From assembly GCA_965200685.1 (NCBI GenBank), contig OZ241379.1, positions 4,092,001 to 4,156,000 on the forward strand: DNA of 64,000 nt, written 5' to 3'. Below the pieces are notes generated by a model. That model did not search any database. It saw nothing but the letters and a program-made list of their open reading frames with translations, and was not told the DNA's origin. A program made the translations under genes and the position numbers. The stretch's first letter is position 1. Every line of letters begins with the position of its first letter. Origin of the DNA: Bin5 sp965200685. Lineage in GTDB: Bacteria > Chloroflexota > Anaerolineae > Caldilineales > Caldilineaceae. This document shows positions 34,138 through 41,083 of this stretch, in pieces.

Positions 34138-37100
34138 ATGAATGAGCGATTCTTCTCACAGCCAATTCTGAATTCCCCGTATCATGTGCCCACGCGCCAT
34201 TGGGCCCTAGATGAGAGCGGGCAGCCTACGCAGCAGGTGATCCCCATGCGTCGCCGGGCCACGTTCATCACCCCCATTCCCAAACCAAAGCGGCGCAAGA
34301 AGAGCGAGACGGAACAACAGATCTTTGTCTTTGACGAAGGCAAGGGCCTGTCCACACAAGCGCAACAGTACGACCCGACTTCAATCATCAACCAGGTGCG
34401 TGACGAAGTCGAGAAGTGGCGCATGCTTCCCAACCCCAAAGACTGGCAGGTTACAGCCGAGAGCGGACGCCTTCTGCAGCACTGGCGACACCACCAGTTC
34501 AACGACATCCGTCCGTTCTTCTGCCAAGTTGAGGCAATTGAGACGCTGATCTGGCTGACTGAGGTCGCGCCTAGATCTAGGAGAACGGGCAGAAGTGTCC
34601 TCGGTCACCTTGCTAATGCCAACAACGACGCCAATCCAGAGCTGATGCGCGTTGCGCTGAAGCTGGCGACCGGGGCCGGCAAGACCACTGTCATGGCCAT
34701 GATCATCGCCTGGCAGACGGTCAATGCGGTGCGTCACCCCAACAGCCGCAGGTTCACCCGTGGCTTCCTAGTCGTAGCACCCGGTATCACCATCAAAGAC
34801 CGCCTGCGAGTACTGCAGCCCAATGATCCGGACAGCTATTACGCGGCCCGGGAGCTGGTCCCCCGCGATATGCTCGGGGACCTGGAACGCGCCAAGATTG
34901 TCATCACCAACTACCATGCCTTTATGCTGCGCGAACGCCTGGAGCTTTCCAGTGGTGGGCGGGCCCTCCTACAGGGGCGGGGTCCCAACCTGCATACGCA
35001 AGAAAGCGAAGGCCAGATGATCCAACGGGTCATGCCGGAGCTGATGGGCATTAAGAACATCATGGTGCTCAATGACGAGGGGCACCACTGCTACCGCCAT
35101 AAAGTAGGCGATGATCAGGAGGGCAGACTGACAGGCGATGAGCGGCAGGAAGCCAAGAAGAACAACGAAGCCGCGCGGGTCTGGATCTCAGGGCTTGAGA
35201 TGATCAAGGACAAACTTGGCATCAGACAGGTCATCGATCTGTCCGCGACTCCGTTCTTTTTGCGCGGCTCCGGCTATGCCGAAGGCACTCTGTTCCCATG
35301 GACGGTGAGCGACTTTTCGCTGATGGACGCCATTGAGTGCGGTATCGTCAAATTGCCGCGCGTGCCTGTGTCCGACAATATCCCCGGCGGCGATATGCCC
35401 AAATTCCGCAACATATGGCAGCACATCCGCCCGCAGATGCCCAAAAAAGGTCGGGGCAAAGCCAAGACCCTTGACCCGCTACACCTGCCGCTTGAACTCC
35501 AAACAGCCCTAGATGCTCTTTATGGTCACTACGCGCAGACCTACGAACTGTGGCAGGTTCATGACATTCCGGTCCCCCCTTGCTTCATCGTTGTCTGCAA
35601 CAATACGTCCACATCCAAGCTGGTGTATGACTACATCGCCGGCTTTCAGCGGGACAATGGGGACCTCGTCACTGGGCGCCTGCCCCTGTTCCACAACTTT
35701 GATGAGCAGGGGCAGGCCTTGGCCCGTCCCCGTACTCTGCTCATCGACAGCCAGCAGTTGGAATCCGGCGAGGCCCTGGACAGGAATTTCCGCGCCATGG
35801 CAAGCGTTGAGATCGAGCGTTTCCGCCGGGAGAAGATACAACGCAGCGGTGACCGCCATGCGGGCGACAAGATCAGCGATGAGGAGCTGCTGCGCGAGGT
35901 GATGAACACGGTGGGCAAGCCAGGGAGGTTAGGCGATTCGGTCCGCTGTGTGGTTTCTGTGTCCATGCTCACCGAAGGGTGGGATGCCAACACCGTCACC
36001 CATGTTCTGGGGGTGCGCGCCTTTGGCACACAACTGCTCTGTGAACAGGTCGTCGGCCGTGCGCTGCGCCGTCAATCTTACGACCTGAACGAGCAGGGCC
36101 TCTTCAACGTTGAGTACGCCGATATCCTGGGCATCCCCTTTGATTTCACGGCCAAGCCGGTGGTGTCGCAGCCACAGCCACCCCGCACTAGCATCCATGT
36201 GCAAGCCATACGCCCCGAGCGGGACCACCTGGAAATCCGCTTCCCTCGGGTATTGGGCTATCGCAGCGAACTGCCTGCGGACCGCCTTACGGCTACCTTT
36301 ACCGAGGACTCCAAGCTGGTGCTTACGCCCGACCTGATCGGGCCGTCCATCACCCACAACGCCGGCATCATCGGCGAGGCCAGCACCTTAGACCTGTACC
36401 ATACGAGTGAGTTGCGAACTGCAACCGTTCTTTTTCGTCTGACCCGTCATCTTCTCAACACGAAGTACCGCGATGTAGATGAGGAACCGGAACTCCACCT
36501 CTTCGGCAAGCTGAAACACATTACCAAGCAGTGGTTTGACAACTACTTTACCTGTAAAGGCGACGTCTATGCGGCCCAGTTGTTATACGAACAAGTGGCC
36601 GATATGGCCTGCGAACGCATCTCCGCGGCCATCACCCGCGCCCATACGGACGAAAAGAGTATCAAAGCTCTCCTCGATCCCTACAACCCCAGCGGTTCCA
36701 CCCGCCATGTCAATTTCTATACATCCAAAACAAACCGCTGGCAGACAGACCCGCGCCGCTGTCACATCAACTGGGCCATGTTGGACAGCGACTGGGAGGC
36801 TGAGTTCTGCCGGGTGCTTGAGGCCCATCCGCGCGTTAAGGCCTATGTGAAGAATCACAACCTAGGGCTGGAGATCCCCTACCGCTATGGTTCCAGAAGC
36901 CGTACCTATATCCCTGATTTCATTGTGCTGGTGCAGGATGGGCACGATGACCCCTTGCATCTGGTGGTGGAGATCAAGGGCTACCGCGGCGAAGATGCCA
37001 AGCAGAAGAAGGAGGCCATGCAGACTTACTGGATTCCCGGCGTACACAATCTGGGCCAATACGGACGCTGGGCGTTCGCCGAGTTCCGCGATGTATACGC

Positions 37101-37170
37101 CTTGCAAGAGGATTTTGAAACCCAGCTCGCGGCCGAGTTCGACAAGATGATCGAGACGGCCGCACGATAG
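34138..37170 (+). CDS. Type III-like restriction subunit: DExH helicase with PD-(D/E)xK nuclease
   Basis: About 1010 residues from ATG 34138; 19 extra codons upstream exist but add nothing conserved. Walker A is LATGAGKTTVMAMII (about 195) and DExH reads NDEGHHCYRHK (about 325). Further helicase motifs are VIDLSATPFFLRGSG, VSMLTEGWDANTVTHVLG and EQVVGRALRRQSYDL. The C-terminus has YIPDFIVLV followed by LVVEIKGYRGEDAK, a PD...ExK nuclease. This is the architecture of Res subunits of type III and BPTD_3080-like restriction enzymes. The matching methylase is probably the gene at 41084-43765, about 3.9 kb away on the same strand. Confidence 0.9.
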   Translation: MNERFFSQPILNSPYHVPTRHWALDESGQPTQQVIPMRRRATFITPIPKPKRRKKSETEQQIFVFDEGKGLSTQAQQYDPTSIINQVRDEVEKWRMLPNPKDWQVTAESGRLLQHWRHHQFNDIRPFFCQVEAIETLIWLTEVAPRSRRTGRSVLGHLANANNDANPELMRVALKLATGAGKTTVMAMIIAWQTVNAVRHPNSRRFTRGFLVVAPGITIKDRLRVLQPNDPDSYYAARELVPRDMLGDLERAKIVITNYHAFMLRERLELSSGGRALLQGRGPNLHTQESEGQMIQRVMPELMGIKNIMVLNDEGHHCYRHKVGDDQEGRLTGDERQEAKKNNEAARVWISGLEMIKDKLGIRQVIDLSATPFFLRGSGYAEGTLFPWTVSDFSLMDAIECGIVKLPRVPVSDNIPGGDMPKFRNIWQHIRPQMPKKGRGKAKTLDPLHLPLELQTALDALYGHYAQTYELWQVHDIPVPPCFIVVCNNTSTSKLVYDYIAGFQRDNGDLVTGRLPLFHNFDEQGQALARPRTLLIDSQQLESGEALDRNFRAMASVEIERFRREKIQRSGDRHAGDKISDEELLREVMNTVGKPGRLGDSVRCVVSVSMLTEGWDANTVTHVLGVRAFGTQLLCEQVVGRALRRQSYDLNEQGLFNVEYADILGIPFDFTAKPVVSQPQPPRTSIHVQAIRPERDHLEIRFPRVLGYRSELPADRLTATFTEDSKLVLTPDLIGPSITHNAGIIGEASTLDLYHTSELRTATVLFRLTRHLLNTKYRDVDEEPELHLFGKLKHITKQWFDNYFTCKGDVYAAQLLYEQVADMACERISAAITRAHTDEKSIKALLDPYNPSGSTRHVNFYTSKTNRWQTDPRRCHINWAMLDSDWEAEFCRVLEAHPRVKAYVKNHNLGLEIPYRYGSRSRTYIPDFIVLVQDGHDDPLHLVVEIKGYRGEDAKQKKEAMQTYWIPGVHNLGQYGRWAFAEFRDVYALQEDFETQLAAEFDKMIETAAR

Positions 37171-37206
37171 CCGCAACAAGTTGGCCGCGGGCCTGGGCAA
37201 GCAAAA

Positions 37207-37235
37207 TTGACACATGGTGACATATGTTCTATACT
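37207..37235 (+). promoter_or_regulatory. Promoter of first MntA/HepT-like module
   Basis: TTGACA (37207-37212), 17 bases, TATACT (37230-37235), 38 bases before the small basic protein start. Confidence 0.82.
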
Positions 37236-37272
37236 ATCATTCGTATACTGCCCTTTGATGGAGGAGAGAACG

Positions 37273-37467
37273 ATGTCGAACCAAAAGGAGAAGAAACTGC
37301 GGAGAGAAATCCAGCAGGACAACAGAATTCCAGTTAAACGAGAGAAGCCATCCGAGAGGGCATCTTTTCGTGTCGTGGATTGGCTACGGGAAAGGCGAAT
37401 CAATCGCGGCATACGCGAGGTGCCCTTTATGCCCTATGAGGAGAAATCATCTCATGAACAGATCTGA
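37273..37467 (+). CDS. Small basic protein of unknown function
   Basis: 64 residues, very rich in lysine and arginine (MSNQKEKKLRREIQQDNR..., WLRERRINRGI). GGAGGAG precedes the ATG at 37273 and the promoter at 37207-37235 is well placed, so the gene is likely real. Its end overlaps the start of the nucleotidyltransferase gene by 14 bases. It is absent from the second module. It might be a DNA-binding or leader protein, but no family was recognised. Confidence 0.55.
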   Translation: MSNQKEKKLRREIQQDNRIPVKREKPSERASFRVVDWLRERRINRGIREVPFMPYEEKSSHEQI

Positions 37468-37744
37468 ACTCCTGAAGCGACTCAGGGCACACAAGACGAC
37501 CCTTGTCCAGAATTTTGGTGTCACCGAACTCGCCATCTTCGGCTCTTTTGCCCGGGATCAGGCTGCCGAGGACAGCGATGTCGACATCTTGGTGCAGTTC
37601 AACGGCCCTGCCACGTCAAAGCAGTACTTCGGTGTGCAGTTCTACATTGAAGACCTGCTGAGCCGCCAAGTCGATCTGGTCACTAACAAGGCACTACGCG
37701 CGGAGATACGCCCCTATATGGAGCGAGATATTATCAATGTCTGA
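37454..37744 (+). CDS. MntA-like minimal nucleotidyltransferase antitoxin, copy 1
   Basis: 96 residues with the nucleotidyltransferase signature GSFARDQAAEDSDVDILVQF (GS-x-D-x-D, about 35-52). In MntA/HepT pairs this protein silences the HEPN ribonuclease by adding AMP to a tyrosine near its active site. It overlaps the HepT-like gene by eight bases. Nucleotides 1-149 and the last 52 are nearly identical to copy 2 at 38520, but the middle 90 are strongly diverged, giving a mosaic. Confidence 0.85.
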   Translation: MNRSELLKRLRAHKTTLVQNFGVTELAIFGSFARDQAAEDSDVDILVQFNGPATSKQYFGVQFYIEDLLSRQVDLVTNKALRAEIRPYMERDIINV

Positions 37745-37979
37745 CGCCATCCATGAAGGACGCGGCTGGCGTTTCTACATTCAGGATATGATCGAATTCA
37801 GCGAAAAAGTTCTGTCCTATACGGATGGCATGGATCAGGATGCGTTCATCGCTGATAGGCGCACCTACGACGCGACCCTACGCAATCTCGAACTTATCGG
37901 CGAGGCAGCAACCCACATTGCAGATGCAGTGCGTCAGGCACACCCAAACATTCAATGGCGACCGTCTCAGCAAGTTTGA
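37737..37979 (+). pseudogene. HepT-like HEPN protein, truncated before its catalytic motif, copy 1
   Basis: 80 residues: YIQDMIEFSEKVLSYT and YDATLRNLELIGEAATHIAD are the N-terminal helices of a DUF86/HepT toxin. The family continues for another 30-40 residues with the R-x4-6-H ribonuclease motif and the tyrosine that is AMPylated; both are missing. At about 37962 the hepT sequence switches to that of the coiled-coil membrane gene (GCGACCGTCTCAGCAAGTTT, also at 39056-39075). Translation then ends after four foreign codons. A deletion joined the two genes. The remaining half could still bind MntA. Confidence 0.75.
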
Positions 37980-38151
37980 AGGGGCCTCTAGCTTTCTCGC
38001 GACAAAGGAAGATATAGCCCTTGTGAAAGGCGATATTGAAAAGATTTCAACAAACCTTGAAAGATCTATCAATTCTCTGCTGTGGAAACTACTGGGGGCG
38101 TTAATCGGTGTTGGTCTCCTCGTTTTCACGGCCCTAAGGTATCTGCCATAG
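37924..38151 (+). pseudogene. Coiled-coil membrane protein gene fused to hepT remnant, copy 1
   Basis: The last 63 codons (DRLSKFEGASSFL... through LLWKLLGALIGVGLL, ending LRYLP) are nearly identical to the intact gene at 38991-39248. The original start was lost in the deletion, and the frame now runs back into out-of-frame hepT sequence. ATG 37924 could still start a 75-residue product containing the membrane segment. Identity to copy 2 continues about 25 bases beyond the stop. Confidence 0.6.
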
Positions 38152-38196
38152 GCGGGCCGACGGTTTCTGCTGAGCCGCTATGACAATCAATCGTAT

Positions 38197-38226
38197 TTGA
38201 CAATACGGTAGTTGTGTGGATATATT
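38197..38226 (+). promoter_or_regulatory. Promoter of second guide-like CRISPR relic
   Basis: TTGACA (38197-38202), 18 bases, TATATT (38221-38226). The context GTATTTGACAATACGG is shared with the mini-CRISPR promoter upstream of cas3. Transcription would run through the degenerate repeats at 38269-38384. Confidence 0.75.
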
Positions 38227-38268
38227 AAATCTGGCGTTGCTTAGGTTTAATGAGGTATATCCTTATTC

Positions 38269-38384
38269 GTCTCCATGTCTGAATAGGGACCTATTGAAGG
38301 AAGATTGATGTATTTTGTACATCTGTATGTATCCGTATCTGAATGTATGTATCCGTACCTGAAAGGGTGCGGACCTATTGAGTA
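38269..38384 (+). ncRNA. Second CRISPR-derived guide-like RNA, degenerate
   Basis: Read on the plus strand, a decayed repeat (38269-38300, four bases shorter than the consensus) ends CTATTGAAGG. Spacer sequence follows, with GATGTATTTTGTACATC, a perfect six-base inverted repeat. A partial repeat GTATCCGTATCTGAAT (38329-38344) comes next, then a full-length degenerate repeat (38349-38384) with a paired stem CCGTACC/GGTGCGG. The last repeat is of the same subtype as the one at 17244-17279, and GATGTATTTTGT also occurs in that mini-array's spacer. The order promoter, repeat, spacer core, repeat is the same at both loci. No target was found by eye. Confidence 0.7.
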
Positions 38385-38385
38385 G

Positions 38386-38519
38386 AACTCCATATCTTTG
38401 GGAATTTGACTTATGAGGTTTAGCATAACATTTTTTGATGATAGTGATTATAATAACTGTATAACAATGGAGCGATTCCTCCACGCAGAGGACGATCCCT
38501 TACAAATCTGGAGAGATCC
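38386..38519 (+). other. AT-rich upstream region of second MntA module
   Basis: Contains TATAAT at 38449-38454 with a poor -35 (TAACAT), a weak candidate promoter for the second module. No coding sequence is seen. Confidence 0.4.
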
Positions 38520-38810
38520 ATGAACAGATCTGAACTCCTGAAGCGACTCAGGGCACACAAGACGACCCTTGTCCAGAATTTTGGTGTCACCGAACTCGCC
38601 ATCTTCGGCTCTTTTGCCCGGGACCAGGCTGCCGATGACAGCGATGTCGACATCTTGGTGCAGTTCAACACACCGACTAGTTGGCGACAATACTTTGACA
38701 CCCAAGCTTACTTGGAAGACCTGCTAGGGCGTCCTGTGGACATGGCAACTGACAAGGCACTACGCGCGGAGATACGCCCCTATATGGAGCGAGATATTAT
38801 CAATGTCTAA
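38520..38810 (+). CDS. MntA-like minimal nucleotidyltransferase antitoxin, copy 2
   Basis: 96 residues with GSFARDQAADDSDVDILVQF. Differs from copy 1 chiefly in residues 51-80 (TPTSWRQYFDTQAYLEDLLG versus PATSKQYFGVQFYIEDLLS), the part most likely to contact the HepT partner. AAATCTGGAGAGATCC precedes the ATG. It overlaps the next gene by eight bases, the same as in copy 1. Confidence 0.85.
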   Translation: MNRSELLKRLRAHKTTLVQNFGVTELAIFGSFARDQAADDSDVDILVQFNTPTSWRQYFDTQAYLEDLLGRPVDMATDKALRAEIRPYMERDIINV

Positions 38811-38994
38811 TACCCGCGAATGGCACTTCTATGTGAGAGATATGATTGAATTTAGTGAGAAAGTGCTCGCCTATACATCCGGAATCAATATGGACACATT
38901 CATGGCCGACGGTCGCACTTATGATGCAACTTTGCGTAATCTGGAACTCATTGACGAGGCAGCAACCCACATTCCAATCGCGATTAGATTATGA
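38803..38994 (+). pseudogene. HepT-like HEPN protein, truncated, copy 2
   Basis: 63 residues: FYVRDMIEFSEKVLAYTSG and YDATLRNLELIDEAATHIP, then a stop. As in copy 1, the C-terminal half with the R-x4-6-H motif is gone, but the break point is about 14 codons earlier and the protein differs clearly in sequence from copy 1. The stop overlaps the ATG of the membrane protein gene (ATGA), so the truncated gene is translationally coupled to it. Independent loss of the same half in both copies is notable. Confidence 0.72.
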
Positions 38995-39248
38995 CAACAG
39001 CAACCGATTTAAGCAGTCGTGTGAATGATATCAGCAACCGTATGAATGACGTTAGCGACCGTCTCAGCAAGTTTGAAGGGGCCTCTAGCTTTCTCGCGAC
39101 AAAGGAAGATATAGCCCTTGTGAAAGGCGATATTGAAAAGATTTCAACAAACCTTGAAAGGTTTATCAATTCTCTGCTGTGGAAACTACTGGGGGGGTTA
39201 ATCGGTGTTGGTCTCCTTGTTTTCGCGGCCCTAAGGTATCTGCCATAG
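38991..39248 (+). CDS. Coiled-coil protein with C-terminal membrane segment, copy 2
   Basis: 85 residues. Three short repeats VNDISNR, MNDVSDR, LSKFEG and KEDIALVKGDIEKISTNLER form a probable coiled coil; LLWKLLGGLIGVGLLVFAAL is a membrane segment at the C-terminus. Related to the protein at 8097-8330. Overlaps the truncated hepT (ATGA). By position it takes the place of the missing toxin half; whether it acts as an effector or is a mobile accessory gene is unknown. Confidence 0.72.
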   Translation: MTTATDLSSRVNDISNRMNDVSDRLSKFEGASSFLATKEDIALVKGDIEKISTNLERFINSLLWKLLGGLIGVGLLVFAALRYLP

Positions 39249-39301
39249 GCGGGCTGACAGTTTCTGCCGAGCCGCTATAGGCTATCAATGGAGGAGATCC
39301 G

Positions 39302-40468
39302 ATGACCCGGGTCCCGGTTGAGCCGGCCCTGCTCATTTGGGCTCGTGAGCGGGCCGGGCACAGTGTCACAGACCTGCATAGGAAATTTCCGAAACTTGAC
39401 GCCTGGGAACGCGGCGAAGTGCAGCCGACCATGAAACAGCTTGAGAAATTTGCCCAGGCCACCCATGCCCCCATCGGCTACCTCTTCCTCAAGAAACCGC
39501 CTCAAGAGCAGATTCCCATTCCAGATCTGCGGACCGTTGAGAACCAAACCCTCGTCACTCCCAGCCCCAATCTGCTTGACACCATCTACCTGTGTCAAAG
39601 ACGCCAGGACTGGTACCATGACTTTGCCCGTTCCAGCGGCGAAGAACCGCTGGCCTTTGTCGGCTCCGCACAGATCGACAGCCCAATTGAAGAGACAGCC
39701 CAAGCCATGCGGGAGGCTCTTGGTTTCCATGTGGAAGAGCGACAGAACTGTCCGACATGGACAGACGCGCTGCGCCTGTTCATCGATCAGGCCGAAATTC
39801 TGGGTGTGCTCGTCATGGTGAGCAGCATAGTGGGCGGCAATCCCCATCGCAAACTCAACCCACAGGAGTTTCGCGGGTTCGTCCTCGCCGACCCGCTGGC
39901 CCCTCTCGTTTTCGTCAATGCTGCCGACACCAAGGCAGCCCAGATGTTTACCCTAGCCCACGAACTGGCACACCTATGGCTTGGCGAGTCCGCGCTCTCG
40001 GATGTGGACCTGGCATCGGCTCCTGCCCGCCCTATTGAACACTGGTGCAACCGGGTTGCAGCCGAGTTGCTCGTTCCCGGCATGCATCTGTCCAATGCCT
40101 TGCCAGCCGGCAATCCCGTGGAAGCAGTCCCCGACCTCGCCAGACGTTACAAGGTGAGCACTCTTGTGGTCCTGCAGCGTCTACGTGATAGGGGCCACAT
40201 CTCGCCAGCCGACTTTGAGCAAGCCTATGCCAGAGAACTTGCACAACTGCGTGCTCGACCCGGGGGACATGGTGGGAACTTTTATCACACCCTGATAAAA
40301 CGGGTGAGCCGACGTTTTGCCCAGGCACTAGTGGCGAGTACCCTTGAAGGACATACACTCTACCGAGATGCTTTCCACATGCTTGGGATCCAGAAGGAAA
40401 AGACCTTCTTGCAGCTCGGCCAAAATTTAGAGTATCCTCCCGGACCCCGCATCCATCCCGCGACGTAG
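39302..40468 (+). CDS. XRE-ImmA type protein: helix-turn-helix plus zinc peptidase
   Basis: 388 residues. The N-terminal 75 resemble an XRE domain (RERAGHSVTDLHRKFPKLDA, WERGEVQPTMKQLEKFAQ). The ImmA/IrrE peptidase domain has the zinc motif FTLAHELAHLWLG (HExxH, about 220). Such proteins cut or inactivate repressors in response to DNA damage or infection and often sit in toxin-antitoxin or phage-defence loci. GGAGGAGATCCG precedes the ATG. Located between the MntA/HepT modules and the Mod gene. Confidence 0.9.
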   Translation: MTRVPVEPALLIWARERAGHSVTDLHRKFPKLDAWERGEVQPTMKQLEKFAQATHAPIGYLFLKKPPQEQIPIPDLRTVENQTLVTPSPNLLDTIYLCQRRQDWYHDFARSSGEEPLAFVGSAQIDSPIEETAQAMREALGFHVEERQNCPTWTDALRLFIDQAEILGVLVMVSSIVGGNPHRKLNPQEFRGFVLADPLAPLVFVNAADTKAAQMFTLAHELAHLWLGESALSDVDLASAPARPIEHWCNRVAAELLVPGMHLSNALPAGNPVEAVPDLARRYKVSTLVVLQRLRDRGHISPADFEQAYARELAQLRARPGGHGGNFYHTLIKRVSRRFAQALVASTLEGHTLYRDAFHMLGIQKEKTFLQLGQNLEYPPGPRIHPAT

Positions 40469-40628
40469 AAGTAAGATTGTCCAATCATCTTCATAGATTC
40501 ACCCAGTGTGGATTGATCAGCAGAATCCGAGTTTGTCAATCACCCGGTCATGTGGTTATATGTACCTGTCCCCAAATTTGTAACTAGGTTGGGCAATCGG
40601 TTGGTCGTACACAGAAACGAGATTGCAA

Positions 40629-41045
40629 ATGTCTACCATGTTCAAAGCTCCGCCAGTCCATGAAGTTGATGAGCGGCAGATGCGCCAAGCTTATCAACGC
40701 CGCATCGAATTTCTGTGCAGAGAGGCCGCGCTTGATGGCTTCACGATGAATGCGGATTCAGAAAGGGATTTCTGGGCATTTATCAGATCCATACCAGGCT
40801 CGCAAAAAGCGAGTTTGGTACTTTGGGACAATGGACATCTGCGCGCTGTCTGGAAAGGTGCTGAGGAAAGTCACCTAGGGCTTCGGTTCTTGGGAGACCA
40901 GCGAATAGAATATGTGATTTTCAAACGATTTCCAGCCGCAGAGAAGGTGTCGCGCGTGGCCGGCTTTGATACCTTTGATGGTATCAAAAAGCTGCTCGCT
41001 ACGCATTGTGTAAAAGCGACTCATCCGGCACGGACAGCACCTTGA
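40629..41045 (+). CDS. Hypothetical protein adjacent to XRE-ImmA gene
   Basis: About 138 residues from ATG 40629 (a TTG at 40623 is in frame). No signal peptide or membrane segment. The central part SQKASLVLWDNGHLRAVWKG and HLGLRFLGDQRIEYVIFKRF looks like an alternating beta-sheet, which suggests a small alpha/beta domain. It lies between the ImmA-type gene and the Mod gene. Function unknown; a role as partner of the ImmA protein is possible because of position only. Confidence 0.7.
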   Translation: MSTMFKAPPVHEVDERQMRQAYQRRIEFLCREAALDGFTMNADSERDFWAFIRSIPGSQKASLVLWDNGHLRAVWKGAEESHLGLRFLGDQRIEYVIFKRFPAAEKVSRVAGFDTFDGIKKLLATHCVKATHPARTAP

Positions 41046-41083
41046 TCATCACATGAATCCAGCGCAAGAGAACGGAGAATCCC

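Noticed and set aside
37737..37979. Annotating the first HepT copy as an intact HEPN ribonuclease toxin
   Set aside because: The R-x4-6-H motif and about a third of the protein are absent.
39100..41083. Insertion sequence or integrase as the carrier of the defence cargo
   Set aside because: I looked for transposase or recombinase motifs and terminal repeats between Res and Mod and found none.
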